Assembly: GCA_009760855.2 (NCBI GenBank)
Contig: WPIO01000007.1
Location: forward strand, 7,516,501-7,580,500
Length of the DNA stretch: 64,000 bases
Reading direction: 5' to 3'
Source: Cristatella mucedo
Taxonomy: Eukaryota > Bryozoa > Phylactolaemata > Cristatellidae
The notes below the pieces were generated by a model, which saw only the letters and a list, made by a program, of their open reading frames with translations, was not told the DNA's origin and made no database searches. Both the position numbers and the translations under genes were made by a program. Below, one piece after another: positions 13,201 through 21,650 of this stretch. The number at the start of each line of letters is the position of its first letter. Within the stretch, counting starts at the first letter, position 1.

Positions 13201-14853
13201 TGCGCACCAGACGCCGTGTCAAGGGGGAGATCGCCTCTCAATAAGAACAGCTCACACTACAAGCACAGTGTTCGGCATCGACCATGCGGTATCGATGCCG
13301 GTTGATCAACGAATACAGATCGAAGTTCTTTCACTGACCCACAAGGCCTACCACGGCTTGGCTTCTCCATACCTAGCCAAACTGCTGCACCAGTTTCACC
13401 ATCCTTGTGCTTCCAGGTCTGTATGGACAATAAATTAGCCGTCCCATTCCTTTGCTTAAAGACCGTTGGCGCCAGAAGTTTAGCTCTGCAAGTCCTAGAC
13501 TATGGAACTCGCTTCCACGATTCTTACGCACAACTGCTCATCAGCTGCCGACTATGGCACACCCTTTCCAGCGGTCCTGAGCTGCTACTTCCATGCTGCT
13601 CACTACCTCAACTGCCTAATTCTGCTATGCTTCTCACTTTTTCTTTGCTGCGTGAGATACATTTCGTCTACTGAATGTGTACCAAAAGTCACTCAGGCTG
13701 TGAGTGAGCTATACAAAACTCCCGGATGACACCCACATAGTGGCTTTGTGGAGTTACCGACAAAGATACATTACATCGATGCAACTGCCGGAGGGAGGCA
13801 TCAGCTCTTTACTCGGGACTCTAGCTGTCTCAACCTCAGCATCTAGGCGCTCCCAGCGAATGGCACAGTAATAGCGAGAGAGGAGTCGCATGCTTAGGCG
13901 AACGTCGTGGCCCGGGATACGACGACAAAAAAGAGGGCGTTTCAGCAGCCCATGGCTGCCGAGCACGACATCGAAGCTGCCCGGAGCATCGGCTACTTAC
14001 TCGCCTCATCTTGGTCGCCGACTAGAACGGTCCAGCTTCCTTTCAGCTTGGCACCAGTGTCCTTTTGCTTCATCAGGTCGACAAATTTCTCGCTACAGAA
14101 GCCACAGCGGCACTGCAATCGCGACAGGCAGCCGGGCGGCATCGCAAAGCGAGGTACGAAAGCTTCGACGATCGAACCATCGGGCTTTTAATCTTTGCCG
14201 ACAAGACACAATCAACTTGCTGCGACGCAAAGTGGCTAAGAGCAGCAGAATCAAAAGCTCATGGGGGGCAATAACTTGAACATATAAAATGCACCTTACT
14301 AATGTCAATGCTAACAGCCAAGTCTGATTCCGAGCAGAGCCAGCAGTGCCACGAATATTACTCACAACTCTTGTATGTAGTTCAGCATGCACTCAGGCTT
14401 GACCTTGTGGACTGAAGAGACAGAACATATTTTATAATCATCTCGACAACACTGGAAAATGTCATTTCCCCGGGTGTTTGACAGTGCCCCGACCAATAGC
14501 AACTCAGAAAAAGTGGAGCACCACCACGAATGCAGATGCAGTGTGATCACGCATGGGCATGAACAAATATACATGCACCGGCATGAACGTACAAGCACAC
14601 TAACAAACATGCATGCAGATTGGTGTACGGCATCTACATCGCAAGGCCGACTGCAAAGAACTGACCCTGCAGCTCATAAACCGACTCCAGGTCTGAGAGC
14701 ACGGCTGACTGGGACTTGCTCGGTGTCTCGATCTTTTTCTGGTGAAGCAGTCGTCTGAGCCAGCCTTCATCCTCGTGCAAGTTAATAGTCTTGGAGGACT
14801 CAGCTGGAGGCTGGTCCTTCTGGACTAATCCACTTGTATGAAAATTCAGGGAG
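4202..14853 (-). CDS. NIPSNAP: NIPSNAP family protein (multi-exon, 5' exon missing)
   Basis: Eight minus-strand exons encode about 270 residues matching the whole conserved part of NIPSNAP1/2, small proteins tied to mitochondria and implicated in mitophagy signalling in mammals. CDS pieces are 14,853-14,666, 14,411-14,366, 14,092-14,001, 12,534-12,464, 10,739-10,599, 9,640-9,514, 5,139-5,056 and 4,266-4,202. Every junction is GT-AG and the phases agree throughout. Two tandem dimeric alpha-beta barrel halves are visible: the first around [22 protein letters not shown] and [10 protein letters not shown], the second around [37 protein letters not shown] and [15 protein letters not shown]. The C terminus SPEQ resembles the SPLQ end of vertebrate proteins. 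The first exon, ending in phase 2 and expected to carry a mitochondrial presequence, was not found. No internal stop or frameshift was seen, so the gene looks intact despite the repeats in its introns. Family assignment rests on remembered conservation, not a search. Confidence 0.93.
4325..4480. repeat. CA-rich low-complexity sequence in intron
   Basis: Imperfect CA, GCAC and CATG units inside the last NIPSNAP intron. A similar weaker stretch continues at about 4,700-4,800. The open frames seen here are repeat artefacts. Confidence 0.75.
5056..5139 (-). CDS. NIPSNAP: NIPSNAP exon g (YKDLQAR...GWDD)
   Basis: An 84-bp exon lies between CTGTTTCAG and GTACGTGC. It begins by completing the HLWAY codon and encodes [15 protein letters not shown] and [11 protein letters not shown]. 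It follows the longest intron (4,374 bp), which holds a minisatellite and a SINE nested in a LINE. Confidence 0.95.
5626..5872. repeat. 18-bp minisatellite in NIPSNAP intron
   Basis: The unit CCTCGTCCTTCACCTCTG is repeated about 13 times, with the central six or so copies nearly identical and the edges diverged (TGCACC and CATCTC variants). Because 18 is a multiple of three, long open frames exist on both strands (RPSPLP on plus, EAEVKD on minus). The position inside a large NIPSNAP intron makes coding unlikely. Confidence 0.9.
6655..6850 (-). mobile_element. LINE A-like C-terminal fragment
   Basis: On the minus strand a [13 protein letters not shown]-like block and an [14 protein letters not shown]-like block follow the order of the LINE A ORF2 C terminus. 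There is no 3' tail next to it. Old and partial; lies in the NIPSNAP intron f-g, sense to the gene. Confidence 0.65.
7343..8512 (+). mobile_element. LINE A 3' fragment with nested SINE
   Basis: This starts after the reverse transcriptase domain (DKTNLLVIG-like block). It runs through [27 protein letters not shown] and the C terminus with frameshifts, then the 3' UTR and tail TCTGAGGGCGCTATATCAAATG plus ATT. The 3' UTR is split at about 8,165-8,345 by a minus-strand SINE A. Lies antisense in NIPSNAP intron f-g. Confidence 0.88.
8168..8345 (-). mobile_element. SINE A copy 1 (tRNA-derived)
   Basis: Read on the minus strand it has a tRNA-like head with an A-box-like TGGCTCGCAAGG and a perfect B box GGTTCGAATCC. 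Just before the B box lies an inverted repeat with 9-bp arms (ACGACCTCG / CGAGGTCGT), placed like a long variable arm as in leucine or serine tRNAs. A body with GGCGATCCTTTATCGCC and a T-rich end follows. Inserted in the 3' UTR of a LINE A. Confidence 0.88.
8640..8775 (+). mobile_element. Degraded LINE A 3' tip
   Basis: Phrases such as GCATGCTACCCCTATGCAT, CCTTTCCAGCATATACC and GTGCCTAGGGAGAGG follow the order of the LINE A 3' UTR and tail. No coding remains are seen. Confidence 0.5.
8776..9513. other. Intron sequence, GC-rich, no gene recognised
   Basis: Part of NIPSNAP intron f-g. It is GC-richer than the surroundings and contains a G9 run near 9,420, but the short open frames here match nothing recognisable. 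Confidence 0.5.
9514..9640 (-). CDS. NIPSNAP: NIPSNAP exon f ([10 protein letters not shown])
   Basis: A 127-bp exon lies between GCTTTGTAG and GTAAAGCG. It encodes [30 protein letters not shown] and HHLW, matching the best-conserved core of the second NIPSNAP domain. It leaves in phase 1. Confidence 0.95.
10599..10739 (-). CDS. NIPSNAP: NIPSNAP exon e ([10 protein letters not shown])
   Basis: A 141-bp exon of exactly 47 codons lies between TTCTGATTTTAG and GTTTGTAT. It contains [14 protein letters not shown] and [11 protein letters not shown], two hallmark blocks of the family, and links the first barrel to the second. Confidence 0.95.
11090..11627 (-). mobile_element. LINE A 3' end with inverted 5' piece
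   Basis: From 11,090 to 11,540 the minus strand carries the LINE A 3' tail, UTR and C terminus ([20 protein letters not shown]-like order). At 11,541 it switches directly to a plus-strand piece of the same family's reverse transcriptase, reading [12 protein letters not shown] and FYAHDTQL, where the catalytic YADD has become YAHD. Inversion of the 5' part within one insertion is the pattern expected from twin priming. Lies in NIPSNAP intron d-e. Confidence 0.88.
11628..12352 (-). mobile_element. LINE A 3' fragment abutting the previous copy
   Basis: It begins with AAT repeats and the tail AAAGCGCCCTCAGAGAACTC, then UTR and ORF2 C terminus on the minus strand, up to the SRLDF region near 12,340. 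It directly follows the inverted piece of the previous copy. It ends about 110 bp from NIPSNAP exon d. Confidence 0.88.
12464..12534 (-). CDS. NIPSNAP: NIPSNAP exon d ([10 protein letters not shown])
   Basis: A 71-bp exon lies between CTTGTAG and GTACGATA. Joined to exon c it reads [20 protein letters not shown] and then RTDK, the end of the first barrel. It leaves in phase 0. A LINE A fragment ends about 110 bp beyond its donor, inside the next intron. Confidence 0.93.
12629..13050 (+). mobile_element. LINE reverse transcriptase fragment
   Basis: Plus-strand blocks [27 protein letters not shown] and HFYADD are the RT B-motif region and catalytic site of a CR1/L2-like LINE. The YADD box is intact, but upstream and downstream frames are broken. 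Lies antisense in NIPSNAP intron c-d and is followed by LINE B sequence. Confidence 0.88.
13290..13735 (+). mobile_element. LINE B 3' end (CR1-like)
   Basis: The blocks [28 protein letters not shown] and [12 protein letters not shown] are a LINE ORF2 C terminus distinct from LINE A. A cysteine-rich [10 protein letters not shown] region and the words ACTGAATGTGTACC and GAGCTATACAAAACTC follow. Related copies occur near 20.2, 47.2, 50.3, 53.1 and 57 kb. It may be one element with the RT piece just upstream. Confidence 0.78.
14001..14092 (-). CDS. NIPSNAP: NIPSNAP exon c ([13 protein letters not shown])
   Basis: A 92-bp exon lies between TTCTGTAG and GTAAGTAG. It encodes [11 protein letters not shown] and then [14 protein letters not shown], corresponding to the GNWNTWYGEQDQA block of mammalian NIPSNAPs. 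It leaves in phase 1. Confidence 0.92.
14366..14411 (-). CDS. NIPSNAP: NIPSNAP exon b (VHKVKPEC)
   Basis: A 46-bp exon lies between TGTCTCTTCAG and the strong donor GTGAGTAA. Joined to exon a it reads [15 protein letters not shown], matching the family block that in mammals begins with FHNVKPE. It enters in phase 1 and leaves in phase 2. Confidence 0.92.
14666..14853 (-). CDS. NIPSNAP: NIPSNAP exon a (N-terminal linker)
   Basis: The exon follows a pyrimidine-rich acceptor (TTTTTTATGCAG) and ends at CTGCAGG before GTCAGT. Its first base completes a codon from an upstream exon and its last base starts the next codon. It encodes the charged segment with [14 protein letters not shown] and ends in VYELQ, the start of the first barrel. 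The frame also stays open upstream to an ATG at 14,912, giving a hydrophobic leader without arginine. That alternative start would make about 290 residues, close to the usual 284, but it lacks a mitochondrial presequence look and ignores a strong acceptor. Confidence 0.9.
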
Positions 14854-15610
14854 CTGCATAAAAAAATCCACATGCCAAACAAATAATTACTTGCTGCTAC
14901 TAATGCTAGCACGAAACCATAGCCAGGGAGTAAAGCAGCTTATAATGACAAGCACATGATTCATCAACACACTAACAACATGGCAAAAACAGATGTCGCA
15001 TCTCTAAAAATTCTCGAAATCGTGTGCTCTCTCAGGCGATAAATCAGCAGACCCTCTCTTTAATTCAGAAAACTGCAAGGATAAAGTGCTCACTAAGCAA
15101 GTCCGAATTTGGGCTTGCTCCCACATTTTCTCTCATAGCCACGCTTACATAGCTTCAGCTGTCGACCTAGACACTTTTTTAAAACCAGCTATTCATTACA
15201 ACCCACATAGGTATTCTCCTGTAAGAGCAAGGCACACAGCATTTGCAATGCAGCTAGGGCAGCCGGTCTGCAATCTATAGCGGGCCGGGCTTCTGGGACT
15301 AAGAGGACTGTGACAATTACATACCAAGGTCACGTCGGCAAGCTAATGCTATACAAACCGTCTATGGGCTCAGATAATAATAACAATAATAGCAATGACA
15401 TTAGCATAATATCAATATGAGGTGTATATGGCATCCTAAAAGAATAAATCTGTTTCTCGGCACTCACGATATGCCAAAAAGGTCGTAAGGTACAGACAAC
15501 AAGCGAACATTCTACAGTACCAAACTTGGTGCATCCATCTGCCTAGCAGCACTACCAGGCCTGCAATAATCCCAATGAGAAATCATAAAGTCACGAATGT
15601 AGAACGTGTG
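14854..15610. other. Region expected to contain NIPSNAP 5' exon
   Basis: The missing first coding exon must end in phase 2 somewhere above 14,870. A possible donor is at CTTGGTATGT near 15,325 and another at TATCGTGAGT near 15,458, but neither gives a convincing presequence. No repeat family was recognised. Confidence 0.4.
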
Positions 15611-15612
15611 AG

Positions 15613-15905
15613 CTACAGTGCGCATCTCATCCACGAGAGGCTTTTGGCCTGCCCACTGAGGCCTCCCCACAAAGGTCTGCATAGGGTGCTCAACGTGTCA
15701 TGCAGGTCACTAACGAGGTGGCCGAGTTCTGCAAGAGGCAGAGACATCTATGATGGATGCCTGTGCTAACTTGCTTGCACTTCACCGGCCAGGTCATGAG
15801 GTTCAAACCAGCTTCGAGCAGTTTCCGATCGCCAAGCATGGATGAGAACCGCTGGCACTGCTCTGCTGCGGCTTTTACGTGCAAGAGCCCACCACTTACA
15901 AGTTT
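15613..15905 (-). CDS. Possible exons of an unidentified gene
   Basis: Two open stretches on the minus strand look coding. The first, after TTATTTTAG near 15,929, includes HVKAAAEQCQRFSSMLGDRK. The second, after CTCTTGCAG at 15,728, includes LGHLVSDLHDTLSTLCRPLW and ends at a TAG at 15,613. The intron between them would be only 42-80 bp, unlike NIPSNAP introns, and the phases fit only with a weak donor. The family is not recognised. It may be the 3' end of a neighbouring gene or chance open frames. Confidence 0.3.
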
Positions 15906-15944
15906 CAGCGTGACTAAAATAATTCTAAGCTAATCCTCAATCTG

Positions 15945-16490
15945 GCTACCATACAAAGTCTAGGCAGTTTCGACATCCACGACACCCAAGCCTAGCTGCA
16001 CAGTCTTTCACCAACTGTGAACAGTAAAAGTGCACAAGGCCTGCAAGTCCTGAGTTACAGAAGTCTAGAAAGTGTGTAAAAAGGCATCCACCAATTTTTC
16101 TGTGGTATCCTTGTCTAGCAAGCCTGCATTTTAGCAATGGCATGCTGCTGAAAGTAGGATTTGACTGTGGAGCTGATGTGGCTGCAAAAGGTGATTTAGG
16201 AAAAAGACACTCAGATTTCGTGCTGAAGCTGTAGAAGAAATCATGGTCCAGCCAATTTTTTGGGTTAGGGCGTTCAATTTCTGAACAATACTAGGCTTGC
16301 ACATAACTAGTAAGATCGTTATATTATCAGTCAACGAGAAAGTTTGCAGCAATTCAACTGTAAAAGTTAGCCATAAATACTGCCAGGGAGTCAAGGGAGT
16401 TCGATGCATTGGAAGTTAAGAAAAAATTAACGTATGTGTAGAGCTGTGAGTCATGTGCATAACAATAAAACCTCAGGATTAATCCCCCTT
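15945..16490 (-). mobile_element. Old LINE A internal fragment
   Basis: The minus strand shows a degenerate catalytic region near 16,460, then SSTASARNLSVF and a LAGL-like block near 16,000. These follow LINE A order from the RT active site to the region before the C terminus. Many frame breaks and no tail. Confidence 0.75.
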
Positions 16491-16753
16491 TTAGAGGCTT
16501 ACAGGATGACTGAAGCCCTTTGGCATCAAGCTTAGAAGTCTGTCACGAGATAGGACCTAAACTGGTGCAGTGCACTGCCAGGGATTCACCCCCTTCGAAA
16601 TAGCACCAAGATATAGGCCAAGGTGCACACAATTGCTACCACAGAACTTGGTAAACAGACGAGAGAAAGTCAGTAGCAGTCACACAGCTCAATGGCTGGT
16701 ACAGATCGAGTACTACTGACTTATCAACTGCTATTGTTACATCATCCTCTTGA

Positions 16754-17010
16754 GTTAGTGGGTCCATATGCTTCGTCCTTCACATGCTCATGCATGCAAA
16801 CACTGAGCATCCTGCCACTAACCATTTTTGCATGCTGACCCTGTGCATATCACCCCAAGCCATACTTTGCTTGTTGTTATTGAGCATGCTGCTGCTAACC
16901 ATTCAATGGTGCTTCCTTTGCAGCAAACGTAAAGTGCCTGAAAGAGATTGAGTTCTCTGAGGGTGCTATACCAAATGCATTATTATTATTTTTACTATTA
17001 TTATATTCAA
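16754..17010 (+). mobile_element. LINE A 3' UTR and tail
   Basis: Only the terminal 250 bp are present: GCTGACCCTGTGCATATCAC, the CTTTGCAGCAAACGTAAAG phrase and the tail GAGGGTGCTATACCAAATG followed by ATT repeats. Confidence 0.85.
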
Positions 17011-17147
17011 CATCCATGCTCGAGCCGAATATCATAGTACAGTCTGAATGCATAAGAATGTTTTCAATTGCAATAGGGTGCTGAACCACACCCACAACTC
17101 AGGGGCAGTCGGCTTCCAGAGTCGATATCATCGGCTGGACTTTATGC

Positions 17148-17345
17148 TGGTTCAACCGTGATGGAACACTAGGTAAGGCTAGGCGGTTTCTTTTCACGAC
17201 CTCGGTCCCGAGGTCATGGGTTCGAATCCTGCGTTTAGTGATCCTTTACAGCAGCAGCAAGCAGTGGTGATAGCCGTAATGGCTCTTTCTCTTCTGTCGC
17301 TATTCAAAAGACGCTGTTAAAAATCAGCTAGTTTTTTTTAACTAG
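17148..17345 (+). mobile_element. SINE A copy 2
   Basis: A tRNA-like head with CACGACCTCGGTCCCGAGGT and the B box GGTTCGAATCC is followed by the same body as copy 1 (GTGATAGCCGTAATGGCTCT) and a T-rich end near 17,340. Unlike SINE B, its tail does not resemble the LINE A tail. Confidence 0.85.
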
Positions 17346-17869
17346 GCGGGGATAACTTACATATGAGAAGTGGCTGCAGTAGTGCAGGACCCTCAAAATG
17401 CCTGAATGCATATGCTAGCTTTGGAAGGAGTTGCAAGAAAAGCAGCAATTTACAAATATAGAGCGACCAATGAAAGACTGCCAGGTGCGGAACTGAGCAT
17501 AGAAAAAGTTTTCGTCTGGAGGGAGACCATTCCTACAATCTCTGGTATTCAAGGCCAGTGCTATACCGATTGACCAATGTGACCATGGTCCTACTGTACT
17601 CAATACAAGGCTGCAAGCACTGGCTTTAAATTGCCCCTCGTGTGGTCGAGCCATGCAATGCTGCAGGCAACTGTGGTGTGGTATTTGTTCCTACCTGCCT
17701 GATACTATGTAAGTCCAGCAGAGTTTACTGGTTGCAGACCATCGAAGATGTAGCTACAGTAGTGCCCAAACATTAGATTTACAAAACACCCATGCACACT
17801 CAGAGAGTAAACTGATGTAGTTCTAGCCCACAGCCCAGAATATTTTCTCCGGACTTCAAAGCTTGAATA

Positions 17870-18105
17870 ATTGGGTGAATGGCGGTGCATCTCACCGAGA
17901 TTGTGCCGACACTATGCCAATTTTCACCCCTGCACAGTTTAATCGGTTGGGAGAGCTGAGTGATTCCTTCAAATGCACCCACTTATCTCAAAGTATCTTG
18001 AATGGCTGTGTGCCAGAGACAGCTTACAGATTCAGCTTCCTTGCTTGCGCTATCCTTCGGATAAGGAGATCCTCGTCATTACGGACTGCCAGGCGGTCAG
18101 ACTTT
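17870..18105 (-). CDS. Weak exon candidates, unidentified
   Basis: The minus strand has an open stretch with DRLAVRNDEDLLIRRIAQAR ending at a GTAAGC donor (18,028). A second short stretch lies between TGTGCAG and a GTGAGA near 17,880-17,915. The plus strand is open over the same bases, so coding strand is not settled. A LINE A insertion begins within about 15 bp of the first stretch and may have cut it. No family recognised. Confidence 0.2.
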
Positions 18106-18676
18106 TCTCACTGGAAAAGACCTGCAGTGAATACCAGTCAAGCAATGGATCGACTCCAAGGTTTTATCGCTCACTTTTAGGCCCCTTCAGTCTTTGGCTC
18201 CAGCATATCTATAAGATCTACTCCCCCACCAGGCTAAGCATCGTACCACCTGCTTTTTGGAATCCAACAGTTTACCAATACCTCGTACAAACCTCAAATC
18301 CTTTGGAGACCACATATTTAGTTCGTATGCTCCCAAAGCCTGGAACTCACTCCCGACTTGCGTCGCAACATCCCCTGACTTGACCACATTTGAAAAGAAC
18401 TTAAAAAGCACCTATTTATGACAGAACTTAGTGGGCCTCTGGGACTCGTCCTTTATGTGCTCATGGGTGCTGACTGGGCATGCTGCCTGCCACTAACCAC
18501 AGTTGCATGCTGACCCTGTGCATGTCACCCCTAACCATATTATTCATGTTGTTTACCAAGCATGATACCACTTATCATTCGATCGTGTCTCTTTTGCAGC
18601 AAATGTAAAGTGCCTAGAAAGAGATTGAGTTCTCTGAGGGCACTTTATCAAGTGTATTATTATTATTATTATTATT
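18100..18676 (+). mobile_element. LINE A 3' fragment
   Basis: Truncated C-terminal ORF2 (VKQWIDSKVLSLTF and [19 protein letters not shown] order), 3' UTR and tail ending in about seven ATT units. One of the cleaner 3' ends. Confidence 0.9.
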
Positions 18677-19199
18677 GACGAACTCTAACGGTCGTCAGCG
18701 GGAAGTCGTTTCGTGAGCACTTAATGATGTGCACTCACAGCTTACTGCTGAAGAGAAATTGCACAGTGCCAGAGCATAATGAACAGCAGAACTTCAATGG
18801 TCATTCTGCTAGCATCCACAGGTATGACGATAACAATTTGGAACAGCCGAAGAACAAGAAAGATGCCGTTCCAATTCACCATCGCTCTGCTCCGACGAGC
18901 CAAAGGTTGTTCTCGGAGCTAAGACACGTACACACCGAAACCACAGCCATGGTGGGCTCCTGATTGTGAGCACCTCAGGCCTTCTCTAGTGCAATATCAA
19001 TGAGCTAACGAAACGCAATGCGTCTTACAATTTTTAATGCCTATTAGTAAGTCAATGAATAATACGTGCGTACCTTCGAACGACTTATACACACATGTAA
19101 GACCATTCAAGGATCGCAAAATGGTGAACAGATCAGCCGGTTAGGTAGCTTGGTGCCAGGTTACGATAGCTTCTAGCAAGAATGCCAGGACCTAAAAGA

Positions 19200-19268
19200 G
19201 GGTGACACACGCGCACACACTCACGCGCGCACGCATTCACGCACACACACACACACGCACACACAGTG
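19200..19268. repeat. CA/GCAC simple repeat
   Basis: Imperfect (CA)n with interspersed CG, followed by CpG-rich sequence to about 19,560. Confidence 0.85.
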
Positions 19269-20127
19269 GCTCCCAGACTCGGTGGCTCCCAGGGTTCTCC
19301 CGGAAGTTGGGGTTTACTGATACCGATACACGTGTTCATGATAGATGCTGGAACGCTCAAATCCGGCGAGACCTTGTTCAATTACATCCCATTCACGAAC
19401 TCGCCTCTTACGAAAAATCGGCTAGATTTCCGAAACGGATTGGGTCCGGTGCGCGATTAAAGTGCGACGCGAGTAGACGCAGCGCTACTGCCTAGTGATT
19501 TCGAGCGTCGCCACCATGCATGCGGTCAGCGCCAGCTCGTCGCTCAGGACCAGTTGGTGGCATATTTTTTCTAGCTAAATTCTCGCTACAAAAGTTGTGA
19601 CGTTTTGAAATTTTTTCAGAATATCCTTTATAAAGTGGCAAGTCGTATTCTAACGCCGTTGCCTAATCTCAGACGCAATAGGTAATGTTTACACAGAGTC
19701 ACCTGGCACCTTGCTCCAACCTTAAGGGGAAAGAGATCCAAGATACAAGGACAGTGCATTGAATATGCTTCAGTACCGAGAATGGCTTCGTGAAATAATA
19801 CGCTGCTGAATGCTTGGGCGAATGCGAGACAGGCGCTCAAGGCGCCGACCGCGAGACTAAATCCGCGGCGCAACGTCGTCCTTACCAGGCAATCTGCGCA
19901 GGTCGATCTGCACTACTTAATATCTTAGCTCCGCGTGTCCAAAGTGTTCTTAGCTGCGCCATGATATCTATTTGCCGCAGACGCCTGGCATGCAGCCTTC
20001 ACGCGGCCACGATATGGCTGCAGGCTGGTCACGGCCTTCAAGGGTCACGACTTCTGCCGGAAATGTATCACGTGGGCTGTAACGCCATAACTACGTATAT
20101 GCGGGCGACCGCTCCGCGCTGGATGTT

Positions 20128-20290
20128 ACTCCGTCTGTACCTCCACAAAGCCACAAAGACTAAGTGGGTGTTGCGAATGGGAGTTTTCTGTAGCACACTC
20201 AGAGTCCAAGCAGCTTTTGGTATTCGTGCGGGAACCGACAAACTTCATCGTACGCATTCGAGAGAATGTGAGAAGCGTAGCTGATGTTAC
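20128..20290 (-). mobile_element. LINE B 3' fragment
   Basis: The stretch CTCCACAAAGCCACAAAGAC to GAGAAGCGTAGC aligns by eye with the LINE B copy at 47,138-47,285, in the same orientation. On the minus strand it gives the LLTFSRMRTMKFVG-like end of that ORF. Confidence 0.65.
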
Positions 20291-20785
20291 ACGCTTTTTG
20301 TGCAGCTTCCACGTTTGGACAGAACCAGGCCGCGAACACAGCGCTCGTAACTTTGCTAGTCTCAGCCGACGCACGACGAATGCTGGTGAATCTTGTATCG
20401 CCGCTAGTGAATTGTACGTGCTGCACTAATGAATGAAGGTCAGCTGACAGTTGCCGAAGCGACGAAGGCAGCGACGAAGAGCGCCCATACCCCAGCATTT
20501 CAAGTCCGTATCCATAACAACGTACACGAGTTTATTCGACAGCAGCGGAGGGTCACGAGCGTTCATGACGAATACCGATGGCTTGGTGACCGGGAGTTCA
20601 AATCAGCTCAAATGCCTCGGCTAACTCCGGAAACATGAGTGACTCCATATCTCGCGGCGTCCGCTTTTATTCAGCGTCGGCCTATAGATTATCGCATATT
20701 TGATCCCTAGCCATTAAAATTCAAAATTCACGAACCTTGAGTAAATAATGTCGGTCATTAATATATGGCTGGTTTGGTTCGCCGT
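20290..20785 (+). repeat. Dispersed repeat E, copy 1
   Basis: The segment resembles 26,320-26,765 at lower identity; the clearest block is GGCGTCCGCTTTTATTCAGC through CCATTAAAATTCAAA and GTCGGTCATTAATATATGGC. A short head near 20,300 also resembles 25,705-25,760. Class unknown; no protein recognised. Confidence 0.5.
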
Positions 20786-20934
20786 ACTTTCACTCAGTCA
20801 AGAGGGCAGTCGGTGAAGTGAGTAGCTTGCGAGGAGCAGCACGGCATGGCTGGAAATGGTTGCCAGAACAGAGTCAGAGATCGCAGTGTGAAATTTTTTA
20901 CTCTTCGCCATGTCGTGCTTAAGCAGCCAGCTGA

Positions 20935-21112
20935 GTAAAAAATAACAGCCTATTTAACAGCTTATTTTGTATAGCGGCAGAAGAGCCTTGTAAGGCTATC
21001 GCCACCGCTTGCCGCGGCGATAAAGGATCGTTCACCGCTGAATTCAAACCTTGGGACCTCGGTCGTGAAGAGCAACCGTATTACCTAGTGGGCCATCACA
21101 GCCAAGGCTGGA
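20935..21112 (-). mobile_element. SINE A copy 3
   Basis: Same body as copy 1 on the minus strand (TATAGCGGCAGAAGAGCCTT and GGCGATAAAGGATCG on the plus strand). The B box has decayed to a TTCAAACC-like word and the inverted repeat is partly lost. An old copy. Confidence 0.82.
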
Positions 21113-21574
21113 AGTCTTCACTGTGGTTGATGCTCATACACTTTATGGCACATTTTTGAGACCCTAACATAAGCCGCTCGTGCTATAGTACATACAGTAG
21201 TAGAGCCATGCGATGGACATGGTCATTTGCCTCCCCCTAGAGCTGAGGGGGGTTCAGTGACATGGGGGGGGGGGTCGCCCTCTATATGTACGTCCCGACC
21301 GGCACCAATGGCGACATAATCGACATCCACTCAATGAGCAACCGAGTTCGCGTCGAATAAGTGCAGTGACTGTCAGTGAGTGTTTTTCTTTTTTTACTGG
21401 TTTAGCCGCGTCTTGCTATCTTGTCCTCTGGCTGAAAATCGTCGCTCTGCCACTTGGCAAACATGTACCAGCACATTGTTTTTAATAAATTGCATATGTT
21501 CAGCATTTTCTATAACTATGCTTTGGCCATGCGCTGATTGCTGGTAATAACCAACGCCTTAAATATACAAAATA

Positions 21575-21650
21575 GAAATATAATTCATTTGTACAGTGCT
21601 TGAAGATAGATTGATCTCTCTTTTGAGGCGCTTCACGTATGCACGGGGGG
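21575..21650 (-). mobile_element. SINE B copy 1, tail half
   Basis: The plus strand reads AATTCATTTGTACAGTGC, then ATCTCTCTTTTGAGGCGCTT and CACGTATGCAC. It is the 3' tail of the SINE B seen whole at 28,263-28,410. It stops at a G run where the LTR begins and resumes at 22,905. Confidence 0.8.

Noticed and set aside
13028-13438. A 136-codon frame as a host gene
   Set aside because: Its second half is the LINE B C-terminal block and the rest joins an RT fragment.
17973-18383. RNase H-like plus-strand frame (ILVITDCQAVRLF)
   Set aside because: One word resembles an RNase H motif of LTR elements, but the neighbouring motifs are absent and the frame runs into LINE A.
19515-19560. First exon with a perfect Kozak word (GCCACCATGC) on the plus strand
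   Set aside because: The frame closes after about 20 codons and no following exon was found.
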